Source: Rhizobium leguminosarum (GTDB lineage: Bacteria; Pseudomonadota; Alphaproteobacteria; Rhizobiales; Rhizobiaceae). From it: a stretch of 64,000 bases of DNA. Below are positions 19,560 through 28,967 of the stretch, piece by piece. Both the position numbers and the translations under genes were made by a program. How positions within the stretch are numbered: the first letter of the stretch is position 1; each line of letters starts with the position of its first letter. The notes below the pieces were generated by a model that saw only the letters and a program-made list of their open reading frames with translations, had not been told where the DNA came from and searched no databases. The stretch lies in the NCBI RefSeq assembly GCF_001679785.1, contig NZ_CP016286.1, forward strand, positions 1,426,001 through 1,490,000. The letters are read 5' to 3'.

Positions 19560-20540
19560 TCAGATGGCGCGCACGGTGCCGCCGCGGCGAAGCGTATAGG
19601 CGACATTAAGATGGCGGGCAGGGGCGGCATTCTCCGCCATGTCGAGCAGCAGCGAGGCGGCCGTCGCCCCCATGCTGGCATCCGGCATTTCGATGGTCGT
19701 CAGTGGTGGATCGATCAGCCGGCCGATGGCAATGCCGTCGAAGCCGGCGACCGAAACATCCCCAGGCACGGAAAGCCCCTCGCGCTTCAGCGCGCCGATG
19801 ACGCCGAGCGCCAGCAGATCGTTGGAGGCGATGATCGCCGTCGGCGCAAGCGAAGTCATCGCGACGCCAAGGTCGAGCTGGTCATAGCCGCTGACGAACG
19901 GGATCTGCACCGCATCGAGGGGTGTCAGCCCGTTCTCGGCCATAGCGTCGAGATAACCGCGGTAGCGAAGGTGGGCGCGGTCGGAGGCGGCAAAATTCCC
20001 GGAGAGAAACAGAATGCGGCGATGGCCCATGCCGATCAGGAATGTCGCGATCTCGCGGCCGGCGCCGCGATTGTCGGCAGTGACGGCCGCCGGAAACTGC
20101 GCCGTCGGCAGGTTGTTGAGCAGCACGGTCGGCGGCAGCTTCGCAAGCAGCGCCTTGCTGGTGGATGGATCGCAGACGGTGAGGATCAGCCCGGTCGGCC
20201 GGTCGTTCAAAAGTGCTGCGACGGCATCGGCCTCGCGCGCCGGATCGTAATTCGACTGGGCGATCAAGACGCCATGGCCGGCCACCAGCATGCGGTTCTG
20301 GATGCTCGACAGTGACGAGGCAAAGACCGGATTGGTGATGCTCGGGATCAGCACGCCGACCACAGGTCTGCGTCCGAGCCTGCCGGCGGACGAGCCGGCC
20401 GGGCGATAGCCGAGTTCGGCGGCCGCACGGCGCACCTTGCGCACCATCAGGTCGCTGGCCGGTCCGTTGCGGTTGAGAACCCTGCTCGCGGTCGCCAGCG
20501 AGCATCCTACCCGGAACGCGACCTGCTCCAATGTCGCCAT
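19560..20540 (-). CDS. LacI-family transcriptional regulator
   Basis: A 326-aa repressor. The N-terminal HTH, TLEQVAFRVGCSLATASRVL, is followed by the hinge and a periplasmic-binding-like effector domain (VVGVLIPSITNPVFASSLSS, IIASNDLLALGV, VSVAGFDGIAIG). It is convergent with the CUT1 operon, the usual position of the operon-specific sensor of imported ligand. Candidate operators are the dyads upstream of the metallophosphoesterase gene. Confidence 0.92.
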   Translation of the reverse strand: MATLEQVAFRVGCSLATASRVLNRNGPASDLMVRKVRRAAAELGYRPAGSSAGRLGRRPVVGVLIPSITNPVFASSLSSIQNRMLVAGHGVLIAQSNYDPAREADAVAALLNDRPTGLILTVCDPSTSKALLAKLPPTVLLNNLPTAQFPAAVTADNRGAGREIATFLIGMGHRRILFLSGNFAASDRAHLRYRGYLDAMAENGLTPLDAVQIPFVSGYDQLDLGVAMTSLAPTAIIASNDLLALGVIGALKREGLSVPGDVSVAGFDGIAIGRLIDPPLTTIEMPDASMGATAASLLLDMAENAAPARHLNVAYTLRRGGTVRAI

Positions 20541-20612
20541 CGAAAACGCCTCCTGGTGACAGTATCGAGGCGCTATCCCTTAGGCGGGTTCGATGACAAT
20601 GGTCTGACACCC

Positions 20613-20662
20613 AGAGCATGATGCCGAAAAGTGTGAGCGGTTTTCGGACGAGATCCTGTTCT
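20613..20662. repeat. Rhizobial palindromic intergenic repeat
   Basis: Imperfect 50-bp palindrome: AGAGCATGAT...ATCCTGTTCT outer arms and CCGAAAA (20624-20630)/TTTTCGG (20641-20647) inner arms around GTGTGAGCGG. I recognise the AGCATGATGCCGAAAA pattern as a very common rhizobial intergenic repeat; this copy has several mismatches in the right arm. Confidence 0.7.
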
Positions 20663-20775
20663 AGGCAGAGTTATCTACTTCTTATTCATTACACATGGCA
20701 GTTGATGGGAAATGCAACCTGTGGAATAGTCAGATTGACGCCATCTACCCCTTCATTCTCATCACCTGGACAAGA

Positions 20776-23622
20776 ATGTCTCACAAAAAAATGGAATGCT
20801 CCACGGTATGGTGGTTTCTCGCGACGGTCTCCCTCGTCGCAAACTTCACGTCGCCAGCCTATGCGGACAGCCCATCCGTGCCCTGGCCACAAACGCAAAG
20901 CGACATCCAAGCCGACCCCCATGTGCGTTTCGGCATGCTCGCCAACGGCATGCGATTTGCGATCATGCGCAATGTCACGCCGCCCGGACAGGCAGCGATC
21001 CGCTTTCGCATCGGCTCCGGTTCGCTCGACGAAAACGACAACCAGCAGGGTCTGGCGCATGTCCTCGAGCACATGGCCTTCAAGGGTTCGACACATGTCG
21101 CCGAAGGGGAGATGATCCGTATCTTGCAGCGCAAGGGTTTGGCCTTTGGGCCGGACACCAACGCCCATACCTCTTACGACGAGACTGTCTATGCACTCGA
21201 TCTGCCCGAGGTCGATGCAGACACGGTTTCGACGGGCCTGATGTTGATGCGAGAAACGGCGAGCGAGCTCACCCTCGACGCTGGCGCCTTCGATCGCGAA
21301 CGCGGCGTCATCCTGTCGGAAGAGCGGCTGCGCGACACGCCGCAGTATCGCGCGGCTCTCGAAATTATGAATTCGCTGCTCGCCGGCAAGCGCGCGACCA
21401 TGCGGACGCCGATCGGTAAAGCCGACATCATCAGCAATGCGCCTGTGGCCCTCGTCCGTGAATATTACCGGGCCAATTACCGACCCGATCGGGCAACGCT
21501 GATGGTGGTGGGCGATATCGACCCCGCCGCCATGGAAACGGAAATCCGGCAGCGCTTCGGCGATTGGAAGGCCGTCGACCCGGCTCCGACAAAACCGGAT
21601 CTCGGCACGCTGGTGACGAAAGGCGAAAGCACCGACCTCATCGTTGTTCCCGGCGGCATGACGAGCGTACAGGTCGCCTGGACGCGTCTCTATGACGCGG
21701 CGCCTGACACCTTCGCCAAGCGCCGCGCTGAGCTTATTGAAAATCTCGGTCTCATGGTGCTCAATCGCCGGGTGAGCACCATCGCCGGCAAGGCGGATGC
21801 CCCATTCATCAGTGCCGGCGTCGGCTCTCAGGATCTCCTCGATTCCGCACATGTCGTCCTGATCGCGGCGAACTCCGAGCCGGAAAAATGGCAGGCGGCG
21901 CTCACGGCCATCGACCAGGAACAGCGTCGTATCCAGGAGTTCGGCGCTACGCAGGCGGAGATCGATCGCGAAATCCTCGACTATCGCTCGGCCCTGCAGG
22001 CTGCTGCGGCCGGAGCCGCGACACGCACGACCACCGACGTCGCTTCCATGCTGGCGAGCAGCGTCGATGATGATCAAGTCTTCACCTCGCCTAGCGAAGA
22101 CCTCTCCTTGTTCGAGACGATGACGAACGGCGTCACGGCGGCCGAGGTCAATCAGGCCCTGCAGCGTGCTTTCTCCGGCAACGGTCCGCAGGTCGTGCTA
22201 CAGACGGCCCAACCACCTGAGGGCGGAGTCGACGCGGTTCGGCAAGTCTACGATGCGTCAAATGCCGTTGCCGTCTCGGTAGGATCTAGTGCAGCTGACG
22301 TCGCCTGGCCTTACGTCCATTTCGGCACGCCGGGCGCTGTGGTCGAACGCCGCGCCGTCGACGATCTCGGCTTGACCTTGGTGCGCTTTTCCAACGGCGT
22401 GCGGCTTACCGTCAAGCCAACCAAGCTGCGTGCCAACGAAGTGCTGGTGCGGGAATATATCGGCGGCGGTCGGCTGGACCTGCCGCACGACCGTTCCGCC
22501 CCGATCTGGGCATCTTCGGCCGTCGTGCTGTCCGGCGTGAAGGCCATGGATTACCAGGATATCCAGAAAGCGCTGACGGCCAACATCGTCAGCATCGATT
22601 TCTCCGTAGGTGACAGCTCCTTCAGGTTCGACGGGCGTACACGGACTGAAGATCTTGCGACGCAACTGCAGCTCATGACCGCATACACCTCCGATCCCGC
22701 CTATCGCCCCGAGGCGTTCAAACGTGTGCAGCAAGCCTATTTGAGCGGTCTCGAGCAGTATGAGGCGACGCCTGGCGGCATAGTCAGCCGCGATTTCCCA
22801 GGTCTCGTGCATTCGGGCGACCGGCGCTGGACCTTCCCCGATCGCGCGCAGTTGTCGGCCGCTCATCCAGAGGATTTCGAGGCGCTGTTCCGGCCTATGG
22901 TCTCCAACGGCCCGATCGATATCACCATCGTTGGCGACGTGACGGTGGACGACGCGATCCGGCTGACAGCTGAAACTTTTGGCGCCTTGCCGCCGCGCCC
23001 GGAGACGACGTCGAGCGACGATCGGAACGACGTTCGTTTTCCGGCGACGAACGAGAAGCCCGTTGTGGAGGCCCATAAGGGCAGGGCGGATAGCGCCGCC
23101 GCCGCGGTAGGGGTTCCGATTGGCGATTTGCTTTCCGACCTGCCGCGGTCCTTCACCGCCAATCTCGCCACCCAGATTTTCCAAAATAGGTTGATCGACC
23201 AGTTTCGCATCGCAGAAGGAGCAAGCTATGTGCTGGAGGGCGATGCTGACCTGTCAAGTGAAGTCCCTGGCTACGGCTACGCATATTTCTACGTCGAGAC
23301 AGACCCGGCAAAGGTCGCGCGCTTCTACGCACTCGTCGACGACATCGCCAAGGATCTGCGGTCGCGTGATGTCTCCCCGGACGAACTCACGCGCGCGCGG
23401 GAACCGATTATCGAGACACTGAAGCATCAGCAGCAGGGTAACGAATATTGGATTGAATATCTGCGCGGCGCTCAGACGGATTCGCGTGGTTTAGACCGGA
23501 TACGCGACAATCTCAGCGGCTATGACAAGGTAGCCGCCGCAGATATTCGCGCGTTTGCCACGACCTATTTCAGCCCGGAAAAATTCTGGAAATTCGAAGT
23601 GCTGCCGCCGGCGGTGCGATAG
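20776..23622 (+). CDS. M16-family zinc metallopeptidase (two-domain)
   Basis: A 948-aa insulinase/PqqL-like peptidase. Start 20776 gives MSHKKMECSTVWWFLATVSL with a signal peptide ending PAYA-DSP; the open frame upstream (to 20695) adds an unlikely leader. The inverted zinc motif HVLEH (HxxEH), with the downstream Glu ligand in RERGVILSEE, is in the first M16 domain. The second half holds an inactive M16 domain with the SR...Y-type C-terminal region. It is likely periplasmic, degrading small peptides. No partner M16 gene follows, so the two domains are in one chain. Confidence 0.9.
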   Translation: MSHKKMECSTVWWFLATVSLVANFTSPAYADSPSVPWPQTQSDIQADPHVRFGMLANGMRFAIMRNVTPPGQAAIRFRIGSGSLDENDNQQGLAHVLEHMAFKGSTHVAEGEMIRILQRKGLAFGPDTNAHTSYDETVYALDLPEVDADTVSTGLMLMRETASELTLDAGAFDRERGVILSEERLRDTPQYRAALEIMNSLLAGKRATMRTPIGKADIISNAPVALVREYYRANYRPDRATLMVVGDIDPAAMETEIRQRFGDWKAVDPAPTKPDLGTLVTKGESTDLIVVPGGMTSVQVAWTRLYDAAPDTFAKRRAELIENLGLMVLNRRVSTIAGKADAPFISAGVGSQDLLDSAHVVLIAANSEPEKWQAALTAIDQEQRRIQEFGATQAEIDREILDYRSALQAAAAGAATRTTTDVASMLASSVDDDQVFTSPSEDLSLFETMTNGVTAAEVNQALQRAFSGNGPQVVLQTAQPPEGGVDAVRQVYDASNAVAVSVGSSAADVAWPYVHFGTPGAVVERRAVDDLGLTLVRFSNGVRLTVKPTKLRANEVLVREYIGGGRLDLPHDRSAPIWASSAVVLSGVKAMDYQDIQKALTANIVSIDFSVGDSSFRFDGRTRTEDLATQLQLMTAYTSDPAYRPEAFKRVQQAYLSGLEQYEATPGGIVSRDFPGLVHSGDRRWTFPDRAQLSAAHPEDFEALFRPMVSNGPIDITIVGDVTVDDAIRLTAETFGALPPRPETTSSDDRNDVRFPATNEKPVVEAHKGRADSAAAAVGVPIGDLLSDLPRSFTANLATQIFQNRLIDQFRIAEGASYVLEGDADLSSEVPGYGYAYFYVETDPAKVARFYALVDDIAKDLRSRDVSPDELTRAREPIIETLKHQQQGNEYWIEYLRGAQTDSRGLDRIRDNLSGYDKVAAADIRAFATTYFSPEKFWKFEVLPPAVR

Positions 23623-23635
23623 GTCGGGGCATTGC

Positions 23636-24316
23636 TCAGGAGCGACGTTTGACCACCCGCATGTTCATCTCAGAGCGAAGCGCAAAGCCATGTGTCTTGT
23701 AGAGCGAAATGGCCGATGTGTTCGCCGCATAGGCGTGCAGATAGGCTGTGTCGCCGCTCGATGCGATCTCTCCGGCAACGAAGCGGAAGAGCAGGGTGCC
23801 GAGGCCGCGTCCCTGGAAATCGGGATGGGTGCAAAGCCCGCTGAGCTCGATGAAACCTGTCTGCCGCATCCGTTGCCCGGCCATCGCCACCAGGCGGCCT
23901 TCGCTCTTGATCCCCCAGAAGCTGCCGAGGCTTTGGGCTCGCAACGTGAACGGCCCGGGTTTGGACAATGTCGCCAAATCAAGCATGTCGGCGGCATCGG
24001 ACTCCGTCAGCGGTTGGATGCGAGGATCGGAAATCCGCTCATGGGACCGCTCGGCAATCATCTGGACCACCGATGCCTCCGTTGCGACGGTAAGACCCCG
24101 TGGAATGACGATCGGCCCGGATTCGACGAGAATCATGCTCTCCTCCTGCGAAGGCAGGTTCTCCAGGGCGTCGAGGCTCTCCGGCGTGTCGTCGGCGGAC
24201 GCCGCGAAAGGAACGATGGAGGGTGGGTATCGCCGCGCGGACCTGCCGCCTTCGGCAAGATTGGCATGCGCGGTTTCCAGTGCGCTCCAGATCGGTCGGT
24301 CGAGGATATGGGGCAT
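23636..24316 (-). CDS. GNAT-family N-acetyltransferase
   Basis: A 226-aa protein. The C-terminal half is a GNAT fold with the acetyl-CoA site LCTHPDFQGRGLGTLLFRFV and the C-terminal AANTSAISLYKTHGF. The N-terminal 90 residues are a separate region found in FR47-like acetyltransferases. Its ATG shares one base with the MarR stop (TAATG), so both are co-translated; the regulator probably controls it. The substrate is unknown. Confidence 0.88.
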   Translation of the reverse strand: MPHILDRPIWSALETAHANLAEGGRSARRYPPSIVPFAASADDTPESLDALENLPSQEESMILVESGPIVIPRGLTVATEASVVQMIAERSHERISDPRIQPLTESDAADMLDLATLSKPGPFTLRAQSLGSFWGIKSEGRLVAMAGQRMRQTGFIELSGLCTHPDFQGRGLGTLLFRFVAGEIASSGDTAYLHAYAANTSAISLYKTHGFALRSEMNMRVVKRRS

Positions 24317-24816
24317 TATCGTTCCTCCTTGGCGGCGTTGCGGCGCGCAAGCGGCACCGCCGCAAGCCCGTCCTCGATGGCCGCGAGCTGTTCGAGGATC
24401 GGCCCGTCGAGATCACCGCAGAGATCCGCAACGGCGGCGGCGATGCGCGGCCAGATCACCTTTTTCGAATGACCGACGAGGTCCTGTCCCTTGTCGGTCA
24501 GCGACACCAGTCTGCGACGCTGATCATCCGGGGCCGGCTGCATGTCGACGTAACCGAGTTCGAGAAGCTGGCCGATGGTGCGGGTTGCGCCGGGCTGGGT
24601 GATGCCCACCGCCTGCGCGAGCTCGCCGATCGTCAGCGGCCCGGCCCGGTCGATCGCTGCAAGGAATGGATATTGGCCCGCCTGAATGCTGAGACCGGCC
24701 TCGTCGATGACCTGCTGCGTATCGGCCTGCAGCCTTTCTCCGATGCGCCGCAACCGGCTGCCCATGCATAGAAACCCCAGCGTCCGGACCACATCCTCGA
24801 CCATGTCGATCTCCAT
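24316..24816 (-). CDS. MarR-family transcriptional regulator
   Basis: A 166-aa winged-helix protein. The core is AGPLTIGELAQAVGITQPGA (HTH) with TRTIGQLLELGYVDMQPAPD, then the DDQRRRLVSLTDKGQDL wing characteristic of MarR. It is encoded upstream of and coupled to the GNAT gene. A dyad upstream (24827-24847) is the probable self-operator. The effector is unknown. Confidence 0.9.
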   Translation of the reverse strand: MEIDMVEDVVRTLGFLCMGSRLRRIGERLQADTQQVIDEAGLSIQAGQYPFLAAIDRAGPLTIGELAQAVGITQPGATRTIGQLLELGYVDMQPAPDDQRRRLVSLTDKGQDLVGHSKKVIWPRIAAAVADLCGDLDGPILEQLAAIEDGLAAVPLARRNAAKEER

Positions 24817-24826
24817 TTGTATTGGT

Positions 24827-24847
24827 TGTTATATAACATGTTATACA
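24827..24847. promoter_or_regulatory. Candidate MarR operator/promoter
   Basis: TGTTATATAACA (24827-24838) is a perfect 12-bp palindrome followed at once by a related half-site TGTTATACA (24839-24847). It lies just upstream of the MarR gene and is AT-rich, so it may overlap the -10 region. Confidence 0.55.
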
Positions 24848-24926
24848 TTAAGGAGCAATTCTTCTGCGGAAAGGGCCGGCAGATGAATCCCGGGGCAGGG
24901 CGGCATGGCACGAGCAAGTGCCTCGA

Positions 24927-26177
24927 TCAGCCCCGCCATCTCCTGGCCATCAGCAACGCCGCCAGCACACAGCTGAGCAGGCCAAGGGACAATGGCAGAC
25001 CCTGATGTCCGATCAGTTGCATCGCCAGTCCTGTCGCAGGCGATCCGACGATGCCGCCGATGCCCCATACCAAGGCGAAGGTCGCATTTCCGGCGATCAG
25101 GGCCTGGCCGGTGAAACGCTCGCCGAGCTGGATCAGCGACAGGGTGTAGATCCCGAACGAGACCCCGCCCCAGACGAAAACGATCGGCCAGATAAGCCAC
25201 GAATTGAAGGCCGACGGCAGCAGCAGGCAGCTGGCGAGGCAAGCCAGGACGCAGAAGAGCATCATCCGCGTCGAGCTGAACCGTTCGGCCAAGCGCCCGA
25301 GCGAAATCTGCAGCACGGCATTGCCGGCGATGAAACAGGTGATCAGCGAAGCGATGTGGCTCTCGCCACTGCCGAGCGCTGCGCCATAGACCGCAAACAG
25401 CGAAAGCAGGATTTGCTCGAAGGCGGCAGCCGTGAAAACCGCAAACAACAGCAGCGGCGCCAGCGCGAAAAAGCCGCCGACCGACGTCGCCTCGCCTTCA
25501 CCAGGCATGTCGGGCAGGTGTGGGACGACCGCAAGCACGATCAGGCCGCAGAGGAGGAAGGCCGTAATGCCGATCACGAAGGGTGGCCAACCCTCAGTGC
25601 CGGTGAGCCAGAGCGACAGCGGGCCGATGGCGAAGCCGCCCGAAACGATCGACGAATAGAGTCCCATGATCCGGCCCCGGCGTGGCGCCGGCGTGATCGA
25701 GATCAGCCAGGTTTCGCTGATCACGTAAAGCGGATTGGCGAAGACGCCGAGCAGGAAGCGCAGCGGCATCCAGGCCCAGACGTCCTGCGCCCAGGCAATC
25801 GTCATTAGGGTGAGCGCGGCCAGGATCGAACACAGGATCGCCAGCCGCGCCCCACCCACGCGCCGAGAAAGCGCCGGAATGAAGGGCGCCGATAGAATGA
25901 AACCGAGCGGCGTCATCGCCGCCGACAATCCGATCAGGCCGGATGTCGTCCCTTGCCGCTCCAGGATGAAGCTGAGCAGCGGATAGGTCAGCCCTTGCGC
26001 CACGGCGAACACCGTAACGGTCGCGATGATACCCGCCATCGCGGCCCATGGGATCCGATCTTCTCGCGGCGATGTCGTGCCGTGCAAGTGCCGATCCGAC
26101 ACGTCCGACGGCTCCACAGACGTTCCCGCCCGCGCCGCGTGATGCGGCGCCAATGCAGGGGTGGAAGTATCGTTCAT
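24927..26177 (-). CDS. MFS transporter
   Basis: A 416-aa major-facilitator permease. The ATG at 26177 has GGAGG 6 bases upstream and is preferred over upstream in-frame codons to 26285. A polar N-terminal region of 50 residues precedes 12 hydrophobic segments. The loop LSRRVGGARLA and the motif between helices 4 and 5 (LLGVFANPLYVISETWLI) are YcaD-like MFS features. It is divergent from the ureohydrolase gene. The substrate is unknown. Confidence 0.88.
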   Translation of the reverse strand: MNDTSTPALAPHHAARAGTSVEPSDVSDRHLHGTTSPREDRIPWAAMAGIIATVTVFAVAQGLTYPLLSFILERQGTTSGLIGLSAAMTPLGFILSAPFIPALSRRVGGARLAILCSILAALTLMTIAWAQDVWAWMPLRFLLGVFANPLYVISETWLISITPAPRRGRIMGLYSSIVSGGFAIGPLSLWLTGTEGWPPFVIGITAFLLCGLIVLAVVPHLPDMPGEGEATSVGGFFALAPLLLFAVFTAAAFEQILLSLFAVYGAALGSGESHIASLITCFIAGNAVLQISLGRLAERFSSTRMMLFCVLACLASCLLLPSAFNSWLIWPIVFVWGGVSFGIYTLSLIQLGERFTGQALIAGNATFALVWGIGGIVGSPATGLAMQLIGHQGLPLSLGLLSCVLAALLMARRWRG

Positions 26178-26385
26178 TGCAACCTCCATGGTGTTTGAAG
26201 GTGCGGGAACCTTCAAGCTCAAAAGAGGATGAATTCTGCGGGATACGACGAGCGCCGTAATTAAGCGCGTCCAAAAAGTTCTCAAAAACTTCCAAAGGGA
26301 CTAAACAGGTCTGCATAGAATTTTGCCCCGACCAAAAGTCCTCACCACAGCAACTTCCGCCGGACATCATCAGGACCATCAGGAA

Positions 26386-27297
26386 ATGACAGCCTCGCCT
26401 TCCTTTCTTGGCCTTCCACATCGCCTCGCCGATGGCCGTTTGCCCCGTGCGGTGATCTTCGCGGCCGGTCACGGCAGCACCTATCCCGGCAAGGACAGCA
26501 GCGGCTATGTCCTGGCCGCCGATGCCATCCGCGCTGTGAGCCAGGACGATGCCGCGCTCGTAGAGCACTGGGACTTCGATCTCGGCGGACCGTTGTTCGA
26601 TGGCAAACCGGTGTGCTGCATCGACGCAGGTGACGTCGAAACCACCATGCATGACAATGCCGGCAACCGCGCCCGGATCGAGGTGAAGACGCGCGAGATC
26701 CTGTCAGTGCCCGCCGTGCCGATCCTGCTCGGCGGCGACTGTTCCGTGACCATTCCTTTCCTCGCCGGCTTTGCCGATCACGAACCGGTCTGGATCCTGC
26801 AGGTCGACGCCCATATCGACTGGCGTGACGAGGTGCATGGCGAGCGTTTCGGCTATTCGAGCCCGATGCGTCGGGCGAGCGAAATGCGGCATGTCGCCGG
26901 CATGGTGCAGGTCGGCCTCCGTAGTGTCGGCAGCGCACGCCTCGCCGACATCGAAGCGGCGCGGGGTTACGGCAGCCGCTTCGTCACTGCCCGCGAAATT
27001 CACGCCGACGGCGCCGAAGCCGCTCTCCGGCATATTCCGCAAGGAGCGCGGGTCGTCGTCACGCTCGACTGCGACAGCCTCGATCCCAGCATCATGCCGG
27101 GTGTGGCTGCGCGCACGCCCGGCGGCCTCACCTATACCGAGGTAATCGACCTGATTGCCGGCCTTGGCAGGCGGGCCAGGATCGCAGGATTCGATCTTGT
27201 CGAGCTCTATCCTCCCGCCGACATCGACCGCCTGTCGGCCCTGACCGCCGCGCGCCTTGTCGTCAATATAGTCGGCGCCATCGCCCGGCAGGTTTGA
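26386..27297 (+). CDS. Ureohydrolase (agmatinase/arginase family)
   Basis: A 303-aa binuclear-manganese ureohydrolase fold that would cleave a guanidino compound to urea and an amine. The ATG at 26386 follows AGGAA closely. Motifs: LGGDCSVTIPF, VDAHIDWRDE and TLDCDSLDPSIMPG (the DxD and LDP of the family). The usual GGDHS motif has Cys in place of its His, which is a metal ligand in canonical arginases. Substrate cannot be assigned: agmatine, guanidinobutyrate and proclavaminate-type compounds are possible. It is divergent from the MFS gene. Confidence 0.82.
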   Translation: MTASPSFLGLPHRLADGRLPRAVIFAAGHGSTYPGKDSSGYVLAADAIRAVSQDDAALVEHWDFDLGGPLFDGKPVCCIDAGDVETTMHDNAGNRARIEVKTREILSVPAVPILLGGDCSVTIPFLAGFADHEPVWILQVDAHIDWRDEVHGERFGYSSPMRRASEMRHVAGMVQVGLRSVGSARLADIEAARGYGSRFVTAREIHADGAEAALRHIPQGARVVVTLDCDSLDPSIMPGVAARTPGGLTYTEVIDLIAGLGRRARIAGFDLVELYPPADIDRLSALTAARLVVNIVGAIARQV

Positions 27298-27431
27298 GAT
27301 CCGGCTCGCGGCATGGTCGCCGGGCAAGGTTTCATCGACGAGCGAGAGGGTGTTCTGATGCGGCTAGAGCCTTGAACTGGACCGAATTGTCCCCTGCTGA
27401 ACAGTTCCAACGGAGGCTGAAAGTCTCTAGG

Positions 27432-28949
27432 ATGCGCTCCATGCAGGGATCACGCTTTGCCTTTGGTCCGTTCGTGCTCGATCCGGCGGCGGGGACGCTT
27501 CTTCGGAACAATGATCCCGTTGCCGTTGGTCATCGCGGGGTAAAGCTGCTTGCTGCCCTCGTCGAGCGGCCCGGAGAAATCCTGGGGAAGGGCGAGTTGA
27601 TGGATGCGGCCTGGCCGGGCTTGGCCGTCGAGGAAGGCAACCTCACCGTCCAGATCGCGCAACTGCGCAAGCTGCTCGGTCCGGCGGCCGACGGCGGTGA
27701 ATGGATCTCCACGGTGCCGCGCGTCGGCTACCGCTTCACCGGCGCCATCGATCAGCGCGCCGGCGTCAAGCGAAAGCCTCTGCCGCTGCCCGATAAACCA
27801 TCGATAGCAGTGCTGCCCTTCGTCAATATCAGCAATGATCCAGAGCAGGAATCCTTCGCCGATGGCCTGACCGAAGACCTGATCACCGACCTGTCCAGGA
27901 TGCCGGGCCTGTTCGTCATCGCCCGCAGCTCGGCCTTCGCCTACAAGGGAAGGCCGATGGATGTGCGCACAATCGCCGAGGAGCTCGGCGTGCGCTACCT
28001 GCTGCAAGGGAGCGCACGCCGGGCAGCAGGGCAGGTGCGCATCAACGCCCAGCTGGTCGACGCCGTCAGTGGCAATCATCTATGGGCGGAACGTTTCGAC
28101 CGCAACCTGGACCATATCTTTGCCGTCCAGGACGAGGTGACGGCCAAGATAGTGGAAGCGCTGCTTGGCCGGCTGCGCGCACCGCCGCCGCGCAACCGGC
28201 CCAAAAATCTCGAAGCCTACGATCTCTGCGTGCGGGCGCGCAAGCTGATGGACGACTCGCCGCAGACGGCGCGGGAAGCACATCTGATGTTGACGCGGGC
28301 GATTTCGCTCGACCCCGACTATGCCGAGCCCTATCGCTGGCTTGCCATAAATCACTGGATGGGAGAGGTGCATTCCGGCGGACCGACGGAGCCTACGCGT
28401 AAGACTGCTCTGCAACTGGCGCGCAAGGCGGTGGCGATCGATCCCAACGATGCCGGCTGCCGCTGGATCCTCGCCTACCTGCTTGCCTACGAGCGCAGTT
28501 TCGCCGAGGCGGATGCGGAATTCGCCAAGGCGATCGAACTCGACCCGAATGAGGCCGACACCTTTGCGGCCCTATCCGACATCGCGGTTCTCGCTGGGCG
28601 GGTCGGGGAGGGGCTTGAGCATATCGCCAAGGCCTTCCGGCTGAACCCGTTCCCGGCAGGCTGGTACTACCTGACGCTCGGCCAGGCGCAATATGCCGCC
28701 GGCCAATACGAAGCCGCCATCGAGACGCTGCGCCGGGACGAGACCTATCGCACAAGCTCACGCCGCTTCCTGGCGGCAAGCCTTGCCCAACTCGGCCGGC
28801 TTGAAGAGGCGCGTGCCGAGGTCGAATTGTTCCTCGTCGCCAACCCGCATTTTTCGACCCGCCACTGGGCGGCGGCCGAACCGTTCCGTGACGCTCGGAC
28901 GCTTGCACATTTCATCGACGGCTACCGCAAGTCCGGTCTCCCCGAGTGA
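27432..28949 (+). CDS. CadC/HilA-like regulator with wHTH and TPR domains
   Basis: A 505-aa protein starting MRSMQGSRFAFGPFVLDPAA (an upstream TTG at 27294 is unlikely). Residues 5-105 are an OmpR-type winged helix (LLAALVERPGEILGKGELMD, ISTVPRVGYRFTG). Then a TolB-like segment, IAVLPFVNISNDPEQESFAD with GVRYLLQGS, and about four TPR units (AISLDPDYAEPYRWLAI onward). There is no transmembrane segment, so it is a cytosolic regulator rather than a membrane CadC. The target is unknown. Confidence 0.88.
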   Translation: MRSMQGSRFAFGPFVLDPAAGTLLRNNDPVAVGHRGVKLLAALVERPGEILGKGELMDAAWPGLAVEEGNLTVQIAQLRKLLGPAADGGEWISTVPRVGYRFTGAIDQRAGVKRKPLPLPDKPSIAVLPFVNISNDPEQESFADGLTEDLITDLSRMPGLFVIARSSAFAYKGRPMDVRTIAEELGVRYLLQGSARRAAGQVRINAQLVDAVSGNHLWAERFDRNLDHIFAVQDEVTAKIVEALLGRLRAPPPRNRPKNLEAYDLCVRARKLMDDSPQTAREAHLMLTRAISLDPDYAEPYRWLAINHWMGEVHSGGPTEPTRKTALQLARKAVAIDPNDAGCRWILAYLLAYERSFAEADAEFAKAIELDPNEADTFAALSDIAVLAGRVGEGLEHIAKAFRLNPFPAGWYYLTLGQAQYAAGQYEAAIETLRRDETYRTSSRRFLAASLAQLGRLEEARAEVELFLVANPHFSTRHWAAAEPFRDARTLAHFIDGYRKSGLPE

Positions 28950-28967
28950 TGCGCTGGTGCGACGAAA

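Noticed and set aside
20689..22077. 462-aa minus frame under the M16 peptidase gene
   Set aside because: Antisense shadow; no start context and no family features, while the plus strand has HxxEH.
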